Positions 1 to 6,670 of a stretch of 9,123 nucleotides of DNA are shown one piece after another. The notes under the pieces are model-generated. The model made no database searches and was not told the origin of the DNA. It was given only the letters and a program-made list of their open reading frames with translations. This stretch comes from Tenericutes bacterium ADurb.BinA155 (GTDB lineage Bacteria; Bacillota_I; Bacilli_A; RFN20; CAG-826). The stretch covers positions 1 to 9,123 of the forward strand of contig MVZL01000043.1 of assembly GCA_002068375.1 (NCBI GenBank), in the 5' to 3' direction. The stretch's first letter is position 1. Each line of letters begins with the position of its first letter. Position numbers and translations under genes: made by a program.

Positions 1-4
1 CCAT
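1..4 (-). CDS. Start codon of a gene leaving the left edge (unknown product)
   Basis: An ATG read on the minus strand lies at 4-2, and only one further base of the gene is inside the window. It is called a real start because a strong Shine-Dalgarno sequence, AGGAGGT (minus strand, 20-14), precedes it with a 9-nt gap, and a promoter with a perfect -10 box lies a further 80-110 bp upstream. Nothing can be said about the product. It is transcribed divergently from the membrane-protein gene at 409. Confidence 0.6.
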
Positions 5-34
5 GTTGCTTGCACCTCCTAGTTTCGGTCTAAT

Positions 35-62
35 GGATCACCTCGCCTGGCGGCGTGTGACC
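35..62 (-). other. Stem-loop in the 5' leader of the off-window gene
   Basis: Within the predicted leader, 38-41 (TCAC) pairs with 57-60 (GTGA), and 44-47 (CGCC) pairs with 52-55 (GGCG) around a four-base loop. GG at 35-36 and CC at 61-62 can extend the stem past one bulged base. There is no U-tract, so it is not a terminator. It lies about 15 nt upstream of the RBS. I do not recognise it as a member of a named leader family. Confidence 0.3.
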
Positions 63-101
63 ATAAGAGAGTGTGCTCTATTCCTTCAATAGGGCGCACC
101 T

Positions 102-130
102 ATTATATAGGTGGCGTGGCAATTAAGCAA
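102..130 (-). promoter_or_regulatory. Promoter for the off-window minus-strand gene
   Basis: On the minus strand a perfect -10 hexamer TATAAT (107-102) is preceded, after exactly 17 bp, by TTGCTT (130-125), a weak three-of-six -35 box. The predicted transcript starts near 95, giving a leader of about 91 nt before the ATG at 4. The -10 box is embedded in an inverted repeat, CACCTAT / ATAGGTG (97-103 and 107-113), so a dimeric repressor could compete with polymerase here. Promoter boxes are seen; regulation is inferred. Confidence 0.55.
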
Positions 131-187
131 AGGAAACCATTCAGAGGGAACTAGGAACGATTCACCTCAAAGGTTCCACCCACTCGG

Positions 188-213
188 ATACCCCCTTTTG
201 GGTGGGGTATTTT
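188..213 (+). other. GC-rich stem-loop followed by short T run
   Basis: ATACCCC (188-194) pairs with GGGGTAT (204-210) around a nine-base loop, and a few T residues follow on the plus strand. It resembles a weak rho-independent terminator reading rightward, but no plus-strand gene lies to its left inside the window. It might instead attenuate minus-strand transcription starting at the cre-like site. It shares a CCCCCTTTTGGGT segment with 1191-1203. Confidence 0.25.
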
Positions 214-267
214 GACACTTGACGATGTTCAGGCAGGACGAACGAAAACATCCGAATTAGGGACATA

Positions 268-283
268 GTGTAAGCGCTTACAC
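268..283. promoter_or_regulatory. cre-like (CcpA/LacI-family) palindrome
   Basis: Positions 268-283 are a perfect 16-bp palindrome, GTGTAAGCGCTTACAC. Its 14-bp core, TGTAAGCGCTTACA, fits the catabolite-responsive element consensus TGWAANCGNTNWCA at every position, with the central CG that LacI/GalR-family proteins require. On the minus strand it falls between TTGACG (292-287) and TATGTC (267-262), which are 19 bp apart, so it could be an operator inside a weak promoter. Whether the bound protein is CcpA or another LacI-family regulator cannot be told from the site. Confidence 0.5.
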
Positions 284-408
284 CCCCGTCAAGACCTAAC
301 TCACTTTTTATATAGCCTTTAATTTTGAAGATGGTGCCGATTATTTTTTCGTTGACATAAAGTAAACGAATAATTTTTTTGAAAAAATGGATATATAGTA
401 ATAGTGCG

Positions 409-1095
409 ATGAAACAGAAAGTTAGCGAAAAGCCCTTCTTCCACATCAGCACCTTCGCGATGCTGTTCTTCTTAATCGCGGACGCGTGCGTTGCGTTCTC
501 TCTAAAGATTGATGGCGTGTCCCGCTGGAGCATGTATGGCATCTTCGCCGGGATCTTCGTCTTGGGCTTCATCTTCGCTCTTATCGCCAAGAAAACCGGC
601 AAGTCGATCTTCTGGGCGTTCAGTGCTGCGATCTATAGTTCTTACTTCGCTGCGTTCTCGATGATGTTCGGTACGATCGGCACCGCGATCAACGGTGTGG
701 CGGGCGATCCCAATGCGGTGACCACCGGCTTGATCGTCGGAGTAGTCAGCTGGCTGGCCGTCATCTTGATGTTTGTTGCGGTCCTGACTCGTAAAAAAGG
801 AATTCTTATCACTTCCGCGATCGTTCAAATCGGCTTATCGATCTTCTACGTTGTGGAGTTCATCGTCTCGGCGACCACCACCTTCGGAATGGGCCGGATC
901 GAATGGCTGATTCAGATCGGCGTCCTCTTCGAACAGATCGCCGCCGCCCTCCTCATTCTTGCCACCGTTACCCTCCACGTTTGCGAGTTCATCCAAATCG
1001 ATACCAACCTGGTCGATATGAACGAAGTGGTCGAAGAAGCGGAGACCCACGCGAACGACTTCGATCCGAACGCCACCTACACCTACCACAACTAA
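409..1095 (+). CDS. Six-helix integral membrane protein of unknown function
   Basis: The 228-residue product is very hydrophobic. Likely membrane helices lie near residues 11-32, 41-61, 66-91, 104-127, 131-154 and 164-196, followed by an acidic soluble C-terminal tail (about 197-228, rich in Glu and Asp). I see no catalytic motif, signal peptide or transporter signature and do not recognise a family. ATG at 409 is preferred over TTG at 379, because the codons between them are AT-rich and unlike the rest of the gene. Neither start has a clear Shine-Dalgarno sequence, which is odd beside the strong ones elsewhere in the window. It stands alone on the plus strand, diverges from the left-edge gene, converges on lysS and has its own terminator, so it is probably monocistronic. 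Even GC-rich codon use supports a real gene. Confidence 0.85.
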   Translation: MKQKVSEKPFFHISTFAMLFFLIADACVAFSLKIDGVSRWSMYGIFAGIFVLGFIFALIAKKTGKSIFWAFSAAIYSSYFAAFSMMFGTIGTAINGVAGDPNAVTTGLIVGVVSWLAVILMFVAVLTRKKGILITSAIVQIGLSIFYVVEFIVSATTTFGMGRIEWLIQIGVLFEQIAAALLILATVTLHVCEFIQIDTNLVDMNEVVEEAETHANDFDPNATYTYHN

Positions 1096-1124
1096 AGCGG
1101 TGCTCCCTGGGGGAACATCATCAT

Positions 1125-1159
1125 CCCTTCCTGAATCCAACTCAGGAGGGGCTTTTTTT
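1125..1159 (+). terminator. Rho-independent terminator of the membrane-protein gene
   Basis: CCCTTCCTGA (1125-1134) pairs with TCAGGAGGGG (1142-1151), ten base pairs including one G-T wobble, around a seven-base loop. A run of seven T residues follows (1153-1159). It begins 30 bp after the stop codon. Confidence 0.88.
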
Positions 1160-1179
1160 ACCCCGAAACCTCGAAGGCT

Positions 1180-1234
1180 GAATTTGGAGGCCCCCTTTTG
1201 GGTTGTCCCCTTGATGAAGCGAAACCTCAAATTC
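1180..1234. repeat. Imperfect inverted repeat between convergent terminators
   Basis: GAATTTGGAGG (1180-1190) and CCTCAAATTC (1225-1234) are inverted copies differing by one extra G. CGAAACCTC also occurs twice in direct orientation, at about 1164 and 1220. The interior contains CCCCCTTTTGGGT, also found at 191-203, and a related CCCCCTCCTTTTGG lies at 1263-1276. No T-tract follows the large stem on either strand, so I do not call it a terminator. Confidence 0.35.
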
Positions 1235-1282
1235 GATCGAAAAGACGGTCCGACAAAATAAGCCCCCTCCTTTTGGCTCACG

Positions 1283-1316
1283 AAAAAAGGCTGCCCGGTT
1301 TTACCTAGCAGCCTTT
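1283..1316 (-). terminator. Rho-independent terminator of lysS
   Basis: Read on the minus strand, AAAGGCTGC (1316-1308) pairs with GCAGCCTTT (1294-1286), nine base pairs, around a 13-nt loop that can itself form a short GGT/ACC helix. A T run (1288-1283) follows. It starts about 18 bp after the lysS stop codon and faces the terminator of the plus-strand gene across about 120 bp. Confidence 0.9.
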
Positions 1317-1334
1317 AAACTCTGATCTTGGAGC

Positions 1335-2822
1335 TTACTTCTCGTCCTTCATGGTCGGGAAGAGCAGAACCTCACGAATCGTGTCTTGCTCGGTGAAGAG
1401 CATGGTGAAACGGTCGATTCCTAAGCCGATGCCTCCGGCTGGCGGCATACCATAGCTTAAAGCGTCAAGGAAGTTGAGGTCCATATCATTGGCCTCGTCA
1501 TCTCCGCGAGCCTTCGCGGCGAGTTGCGCCTCAAAGCGTTCCTTCTGGTCGAAGGGGTTGTTGAGTTCGCTATAGGCATTGCAGAATTCCCCACCGGCGA
1601 TGAAGAGCTCAAAGCGATCGACAAAGCGCGGATCGGCGGTCTTCTTGGTTAAAGGAGAGACCTCGATCGGATAGGTGTGGATGAAAGTCGGCTGAATCAG
1701 GGTATGTTCCACAAGTTCATCAAAGAAAGCTTGTTGGATGTAACCGACGCTGTTCCAGCTCTTTTGTAACGGAACGTTGAACTTATGGGCTAACGCCACC
1801 GCTTCTTCATAGGTCATCGGCTGTTTGAAGTCGACGCCGCAGACGGCCTTGATGGACTCAGCTTGGTCAACCCAGTTGAACGGCTTGCTGAGATCGATGT
1901 CGTAGCCACGGAACTTATAAACGTCCTTCTGGACCACTTCTTTGGCAATGTAATGGAAGAGTCCTTCCATCCAGTGCCGCATATCCGAGAGGTCGCCATA
2001 GGCTTGATAGAGCTCAATCGTGGTGAATTCGGGGTTATGTTTGGCATCGATGCCTTCGTTCCGGAAGATCCGGCCGATTTCATAGACACGGTCAATCCCG
2101 CCCACCATGCATTTCTTGAGGTTCAATTCGGTCGCGATCCGCAGATAGAAATCCTTATCGAGCGCATTGAAGTGCGTGATGAAGGGTTTCGCGGCGGCTC
2201 CGCCAAGAACCGGTGAGAAGATCGAGGTCTCGACTTCAACGAAGCCTTGATCGTCGCAATATTTTTGGATGCCACGGACAATCCGGGGGCGCATGAGCGC
2301 GATCTTCCGCGAATCATCGTTCACAATCAGATCGAGGTAGCGGCGGCGATACCGGTCTTCGGCATCGGTGAGACCATGGAACTTTTCAGGCAGGGGTTTT
2401 AAGCATTTGGTGATATGGGTGTACTTGTTAACCCGAATCGTGAGCTCGCCCGTCCGCGAGAACATTAAGGTTCCCTCGAGGCCAACGATATCGCCTAAAT
2501 CCGCGAGCTTAAAGACTTCGTAATCGTGCTCGCCGATCACATCGATACCAATCCAGGCTTGGATCACCCCGTATTCGTCCTTGAGGTTCACGAACGAGGC
2601 TTTGCCCATCCGGCGAATCGCAATAAGACGCCCGGCGACATTCACCGTGATCTTATTGGTTTGGAGATCCTCCGGGGTTTTGCCTTCGACGGCTTTCCGA
2701 ATATCGACGATCCGATCTTTCCAATCGTATCGGGATCCAAAAGGATCGACGCCAAGGGCGACGTATTTCGGGAGCTTGTCCTTCCGGGCTTGCTCTTGGT
2801 CAGTCAGTTTTTCTTCTTCCAT
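1335..2822 (-). CDS. lysS: Lysyl-tRNA synthetase, class II
   Basis: The 495-residue product attaches lysine to tRNA-Lys with ATP in the cytoplasm. An N-terminal OB-fold anticodon-binding domain (about 60-145) is followed by the class II catalytic core. Motif 2 is RVYEIGRIFRNEG (about 245-257) with HNPEFT just after, and motif 3 is GIGLGIDRF (about 464-472); length is normal for bacterial LysRS. Motif 1 reads VEVETSIFSPVLGGAAAKPF, where the Pro normally found after VET is Ser200 (codon TCG at 2225-2223). The start is ATG 2822, because AAAGGTGG lies 8 nt upstream; the in-frame GTG at 2831 overlaps that RBS. The upstream exporter operon ends in a terminator, so lysS needs its own promoter, but only weak boxes are visible in the 92-bp gap. 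It converges on the membrane-protein gene. Identity is secure; the effect of the substitution is unknown. Confidence 0.97.
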   Translation of the reverse strand: MEEEKLTDQEQARKDKLPKYVALGVDPFGSRYDWKDRIVDIRKAVEGKTPEDLQTNKITVNVAGRLIAIRRMGKASFVNLKDEYGVIQAWIGIDVIGEHDYEVFKLADLGDIVGLEGTLMFSRTGELTIRVNKYTHITKCLKPLPEKFHGLTDAEDRYRRRYLDLIVNDDSRKIALMRPRIVRGIQKYCDDQGFVEVETSIFSPVLGGAAAKPFITHFNALDKDFYLRIATELNLKKCMVGGIDRVYEIGRIFRNEGIDAKHNPEFTTIELYQAYGDLSDMRHWMEGLFHYIAKEVVQKDVYKFRGYDIDLSKPFNWVDQAESIKAVCGVDFKQPMTYEEAVALAHKFNVPLQKSWNSVGYIQQAFFDELVEHTLIQPTFIHTYPIEVSPLTKKTADPRFVDRFELFIAGGEFCNAYSELNNPFDQKERFEAQLAAKARGDDEANDMDLNFLDALSYGMPPAGGIGLGIDRFTMLFTEQDTIREVLLFPTMKDEK

Positions 2823-2869
2823 AGTTACCACCTTTCAGTGCGAGAGTAGTCTAACCCTTTAAGGAGCAA

Positions 2870-2908
2870 GAAAAAAGTGCGCACGCGCGATTAGGCGCGC
2901 CCGCACTT
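2870..2908 (-). terminator. Rho-independent terminator of the marR-ABC operon
   Basis: Read on the minus strand, AAGTGCGGGCGCGC (2908-2895) pairs with GCGCGTGCGCACTT (2888-2875): twelve Watson-Crick pairs, one wobble and one mismatch, with a six-base loop. The strand continues into TTTTTTC (2876-2870). It lies 6 bp after the stop codon of the second ABC gene and separates the operon from lysS. Confidence 0.9.
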
Positions 2909-2914
2909 AGGGAT

Positions 2915-4900
2915 TCACTCTTCCGAGGTGACCTTGCCCCCAGTATAGAGCTGGTTGTATTTACCATGGAGGTCAAGAAGCTGCTGATGGGTCCCGCGTT
3001 CGATAATCGAACCGTGCTCGAGAACCATGATGACATCCGAGTTCTGAATGGTGGAGAGACGGTGGGCAATCACGAAGACCGTTCGGCCTTTCATGATTTG
3101 ATCCATCCCTTGCTGAACGAGCTTCTCGGTGCGGCTATCGATCGAGCTGGTCGCTTCATCGAGGATCATGACCGGCGGATCCATGACCGCACAGCGGGCG
3201 ATCGAGAGAAGCTGGCGCTGGCCTTGCGATAAGGAGGCCCCGCCGGATTCAAGAACGGTATCATAACCCTGAGGAAGATTCCGGATGAAGGAATCGGCGT
3301 TGGCTAACTTCGCTGCGGCGATAATCTCCTCGTCGGTGGCATCGCGTTTGCCGACCCGGATGTTGTCTTTCACGGTGCCCGTGAAGAGTTTAACGTCCTG
3401 AAGAACCACGCCTAAGGAACGGCGGAGATCATTCTTTTTGATCTTGTTGATGTTGATGTCGTCATAGCGGATCTTGCCATCTTCGATATCGTAGAAGCGA
3501 TTGATCAAATTCGTGATCGTCGTTTTGCCAGCGCCGGTCGGGCCTACAAAGGCGACTTTCTGACCGGGTTTGGCGTACAAAGTGATGTCATGCAAGACGG
3601 TTTTGCCGGGAATATAGGCGAAATCAACGTGGTCAAACGTGATCTTGCCTTTGACCCAAACATAGGTGGTTGGCGTTCCATCTTTATGCGGGTGCTTCCA
3701 GGCCCATTTTCCCGTGTGCTCTTGGACTTCGACTGGGTCGCCATTGCTATCGGCTTTGGCATTCACGAGTTCGACATAGCCATCATCGACTTCCGAGGGG
3801 GCGTCGATGACTTCGAAGATCCGGGTGGCCCCGGCTAAGGCTAGGGCCATCACGTTCAATTGTTGGCTCACCTGGCCGATCGGCTGGGTGAAGGATTTTG
3901 AGTAGAGTAAGAAGGACACAATGATGCCAACTTCAAAGGCATGAACCCCTAACAGCGAGTACCCCGTGGCGTTATTAACGATCGCTAAACCGCCTAATAA
4001 GGCTAGTAAAGCATACTGAATATTGCCCAGCTGGTTCACGGTCGGCATCAAGATGCTGGCGTAACGGTTCGCTTTGACCGATTCGCCAAAGAAAGCATCG
4101 TTATGGGCTTGGAAACCTTTGATGTTCCGTTCCTCGTAGTTGAAGACTTTAACGACCCGTTGGCCCGAGATCATCTCTTCGATGTAGCCATTGGTCTTGC
4201 CCAATTCGATCTGCTGTTCGATGAAGTATTTGCTGGAACGCTTCGCCGCGAAACGGGTAAAGAAGAAGATAAGGACGGCAAAGCCAAGCACGACTCCGGT
4301 GAGCAGAAGATCGGTCAATAACATCATCACGAGGCAGACCACGATCGTCATGATCGATTGGGCCACCATCGGAAGGGCTCGAGAGAGCATTTCTCGGAGG
4401 GCATCGACATCGTTGGTGAAGATCGACATGATGTCGCCATGTCCCCGGCGATCGAAATAAGAGATCGGAAGAGTCTCGAGGTGATCAAAGAGATCATCCC
4501 GGATCCGCTTCTGCACCCCTTGGCCAATAATGGCCATGAGAACGTTATAAACATACGAAGCGATCAGGCCGCTTAAGTAAATCGCAGCCATGATGAGAAT
4601 CGCCGAGGAGAAATGCACCCCCGCTAGAATCCCTGAAGAAGGAACGACCTGATCGAGGAAGATCGAATTCTTGAGCGCGACTTGAACATAGTCATCGATG
4701 ATCACGGTCCCTAAGAAATAGGAGCCGACCACCCCAACGCCAGCCGATAAGACAATGCAAACTAAGACAAGGAAGAATTGCCAAGGGTAATACTTAAAGA
4801 CGTATTTTAAGAGACGGCCGACCGAATGAAGTTTTTGCTTCTTGGTAACCGGAGCCATATTTCGACCGCCTTTGGTGGCACGTAAATTAATTGCGGGCAT
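2915..4900 (-). CDS. ABC exporter half-transporter B (catalytically intact half)
   Basis: The 661-residue product is a fused exporter half: a membrane domain with about six helices (roughly residues 40-350), a linker of unusual length (about 370-420), and an ATPase domain. Walker A is GPTGAGKT (453-460), the Q-loop Gln is near 501, Walker B is VMILDEATS with catalytic Glu582, and the H-loop His is 613. The signature is LSQGQ (557-561) instead of LSGGQ. Paired with half A it should form a heterodimeric exporter of the BmrCD / LmrCD / TM287-288 type, moving a drug-like or lipid substrate out of the cell; the substrate cannot be predicted. ATG 4900 is chosen because AGGAGGT followed by GAT lies directly upstream with an 8-nt gap; ATG 4858 is a weaker alternative. 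It overlaps half A by 14 nt, so translation is probably coupled. Last gene of the operon. Confidence 0.95.
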   Translation of the reverse strand: MPAINLRATKGGRNMAPVTKKQKLHSVGRLLKYVFKYYPWQFFLVLVCIVLSAGVGVVGSYFLGTVIIDDYVQVALKNSIFLDQVVPSSGILAGVHFSSAILIMAAIYLSGLIASYVYNVLMAIIGQGVQKRIRDDLFDHLETLPISYFDRRGHGDIMSIFTNDVDALREMLSRALPMVAQSIMTIVVCLVMMLLTDLLLTGVVLGFAVLIFFFTRFAAKRSSKYFIEQQIELGKTNGYIEEMISGQRVVKVFNYEERNIKGFQAHNDAFFGESVKANRYASILMPTVNQLGNIQYALLALLGGLAIVNNATGYSLLGVHAFEVGIIVSFLLYSKSFTQPIGQVSQQLNVMALALAGATRIFEVIDAPSEVDDGYVELVNAKADSNGDPVEVQEHTGKWAWKHPHKDGTPTTYVWVKGKITFDHVDFAYIPGKTVLHDITLYAKPGQKVAFVGPTGAGKTTITNLINRFYDIEDGKIRYDDININKIKKNDLRRSLGVVLQDVKLFTGTVKDNIRVGKRDATDEEIIAAAKLANADSFIRNLPQGYDTVLESGGASLSQGQRQLLSIARCAVMDPPVMILDEATSSIDSRTEKLVQQGMDQIMKGRTVFVIAHRLSTIQNSDVIMVLEHGSIIERGTHQQLLDLHGKYNQLYTGGKVTSEE

Positions 4901-6668
4901 CGAAATCACCTCCTCCTAACTGCGATTGATAAAGTTCCTTATAGACCGAACAGCTCTTGAGCAGTTCATCGCTGGTGCCTGAGGCCACCACGACACCCTC
5001 ATTCATCACGAGGATGACGTCGCAGTCTTTAACCGAGAGGACCCGTTGGGCAATCACGAACTTGGTGACGTCCTTCCGTTCGGTGGAAAGGCCTTGGCGA
5101 ATCAAAGCATCGGTGTGAGTGTCGCAAGCGCTGGTGGAATCGTCGAGAATCAGGACTTTCGGGTTCTTGAGCAACGCGCGGGCGATACAAATTCGTTGTT
5201 TTTGTCCGCCTGAAACATTGGTGCCACCTTCATCGAGCTTGGTCAGAAGTCCATCCGGGAGATCCTTTAAAAAAGGCGTTACTTGGGCGATATCGCAAGC
5301 TTTCGCGATCTCTTCATCGCTAGCGGAAGCGTTCCCCCAAAGCAAATTGTCTTTGATGGTTCCGGTGAAGAGCGTGTTCTTTTGGAGAACGACCGCGACC
5401 GAATCGCGTAAGCTGACTAAATCGTATTTCTTCACGTCGACACCGCCAACCTCGACGCTACCTTTGCTGGGATCATAAAGGCGAGCAATCAAAGAAATCA
5501 AAGTGGTTTTGCCGGCGCCGGTCGAGCCTAGGACCCCGATCGTGGTTCCGGGCTTAAAGTGGTAATCGATATCCTTTAAAACGTACTTGTCGCCGTTATA
5601 CGCGAAGAAAACGTGGTTGAAATCAATCTGACCATTTGCAATGGTTTTAATGGGATTTTGCGGGGAAACGATATCCGGTTGTTCAACTAAGACTTCGACA
5701 ATACGCTCGGCCGAATTCCGCCCGACCATGATCATGACGAAGACCATGGAGACCAGCATGAGCGACATCATGATGACCATGACGTAGGTGATGAGGGTGG
5801 ACATTCCCCCGACACTCAAATCGACCGATTTTGAGGAAACGATCAACTCCGATCCAAAATAGGCGATGCAAAGGATCGCGGCATAGACCGCCAAGTTCAG
5901 TAACGGTCCGTTAAAAGCCATGATTTTCTCGGCGCGAACGAAGCTCTTATAGATGAACAAAGAAACACCATGGAAATTAGCTTTCTGTTCTTCTTCTTGA
6001 TCAAAAGACTTCACAACCCGGATTCCGTCGACGTTTTCTTGGACCGTTTGGTTCAATTGATCATAGGTTTCGAAAACCTTAACGAAGATCGGGTGAACCT
6101 TAATGGCGAGCAAGAATAGACCAATGAGGCAAACCGGAATAATCACAAGGAAAATCCAGGCGAGCTTCGGCTCCGTCACAAAGCACATGATGAGGGCAAA
6201 GACCATCATGAATGGGGCCCGAATGACCGCGCGGATAATCTGCATGAAGGCGTTTTGGACGTTGGTGACATCGGTCGTGGTCCGAGTCACGATCGAGCTG
6301 GTGGAGAACTTATCAATGTTCTTAAAGGAATACTTCTGGATCTGAACGAACATCGCTTCCCGGAGATTCTTACCAAATCCAGCCGAAGATGAGGCGGCAA
6401 AGATACCGGCAAAGATTCCAAAGACCGCGGCGCAGATGGCGGTTCCAGCAATGACGCCAGAATAGATGTAGATGATGTTGACGTCTTCGTTATGGACGCC
6501 ATCAATCAGATATTGCATGAAGAAAACGACCAAGACTTCGCAAACGGATTCGATCAAAACAAAGATCCAAGTCAAAATCGTGTCGCGCCAATACCCTTTC
6601 ACATACTGAAAGAGATGACGGAGGACGTGGTTGTACTGCTTGGGGGCCTTTTTCGCGACCATTTCCAT
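4887..6668 (-). CDS. ABC exporter half-transporter A (degenerate ATP site)
   Basis: The 593-residue product has a six-helix exporter membrane domain (about residues 30-320) and an ATPase domain with Walker A GSTGAGKT (381-388), Q-loop Gln429 and signature VSGGQ (485-489). The Walker B segment reads VLILDDSTS, with Asp510 where the catalytic Glu is expected, and the H-loop position is Gln541 (IAQRV) instead of His. Such changes mark the non-hydrolysing site of heterodimeric exporters. It should pair with half B: its VSGGQ completes the active site of B, while its own ATP site faces the degenerate LSQGQ of B. ATG 6668 is chosen because GGAGG (6683-6679), inside the last codons of marR, lies 10 nt upstream; ATG 6662 is two codons later. 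The gene starts 2 bp after the marR stop, so it is cotranscribed with marR. Confidence 0.95.
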   Translation of the reverse strand: MEMVAKKAPKQYNHVLRHLFQYVKGYWRDTILTWIFVLIESVCEVLVVFFMQYLIDGVHNEDVNIIYIYSGVIAGTAICAAVFGIFAGIFAASSSAGFGKNLREAMFVQIQKYSFKNIDKFSTSSIVTRTTTDVTNVQNAFMQIIRAVIRAPFMMVFALIMCFVTEPKLAWIFLVIIPVCLIGLFLLAIKVHPIFVKVFETYDQLNQTVQENVDGIRVVKSFDQEEEQKANFHGVSLFIYKSFVRAEKIMAFNGPLLNLAVYAAILCIAYFGSELIVSSKSVDLSVGGMSTLITYVMVIMMSLMLVSMVFVMIMVGRNSAERIVEVLVEQPDIVSPQNPIKTIANGQIDFNHVFFAYNGDKYVLKDIDYHFKPGTTIGVLGSTGAGKTTLISLIARLYDPSKGSVEVGGVDVKKYDLVSLRDSVAVVLQKNTLFTGTIKDNLLWGNASASDEEIAKACDIAQVTPFLKDLPDGLLTKLDEGGTNVSGGQKQRICIARALLKNPKVLILDDSTSACDTHTDALIRQGLSTERKDVTKFVIAQRVLSVKDCDVILVMNEGVVVASGTSDELLKSCSVYKELYQSQLGGGDFDARN

Positions 6669-6670
6669 AG

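Larger units (their letters stand above)
5..408. other. 404-bp divergent intergenic control region
   Basis: No credible coding sequence is visible on either strand; the open frame crossing 162-602 on the minus strand is antisense to the membrane-protein gene and has no RBS. The region holds the minus-strand promoter and leader (5-130), a stem-loop (188-213), the cre-like palindrome (268-283), and an AT-rich segment (301-408) that must contain the promoter of the plus-strand gene. A consensus -35 TTGACA lies at 352-357, but no good -10 sits at the right distance, so I do not call that promoter. Confidence 0.5.
1096..1334. other. Convergent intergenic region
   Basis: This 239-bp gap between the membrane-protein gene and lysS carries a terminator for each (1125-1159 plus, 1283-1316 minus) and the short repeats at 1164-1276. 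The open frames across it on either strand lack ribosome binding sites and family features and run antisense into the neighbouring gene, so no gene is called. Confidence 0.6.

Noticed and set aside
172..181. GGGTGGAACC on the minus strand, resembling the T-box core GGGTGGNACC
   Set aside because: The following CGCG-like segment, a competing terminator hairpin and a stem I with specifier loop are not visible, so a T-box riboswitch is not supported.
352..380. Consensus -35 TTGACA as part of a promoter for the membrane-protein gene
   Set aside because: No acceptable -10 hexamer lies 15-19 bp downstream; only a T run is present there.
379..408. TTG start at 379 extending the membrane protein by ten residues
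   Set aside because: The extra codons are AT-rich and unlike the gene, there is no RBS, and a run of T residues directly precedes it; ATG 409 is more likely.
835..1281. Open frame on the minus strand opposite the end of the membrane-protein gene
   Set aside because: It is antisense to a well-supported gene, starts within the terminator region, and lacks an RBS and any family feature.
2823..2869. lysS promoter from TTGCTC and TACTCT on the minus strand
   Set aside because: Spacing is 15 bp and both boxes are poor matches; a promoter is expected here but cannot be placed with confidence.
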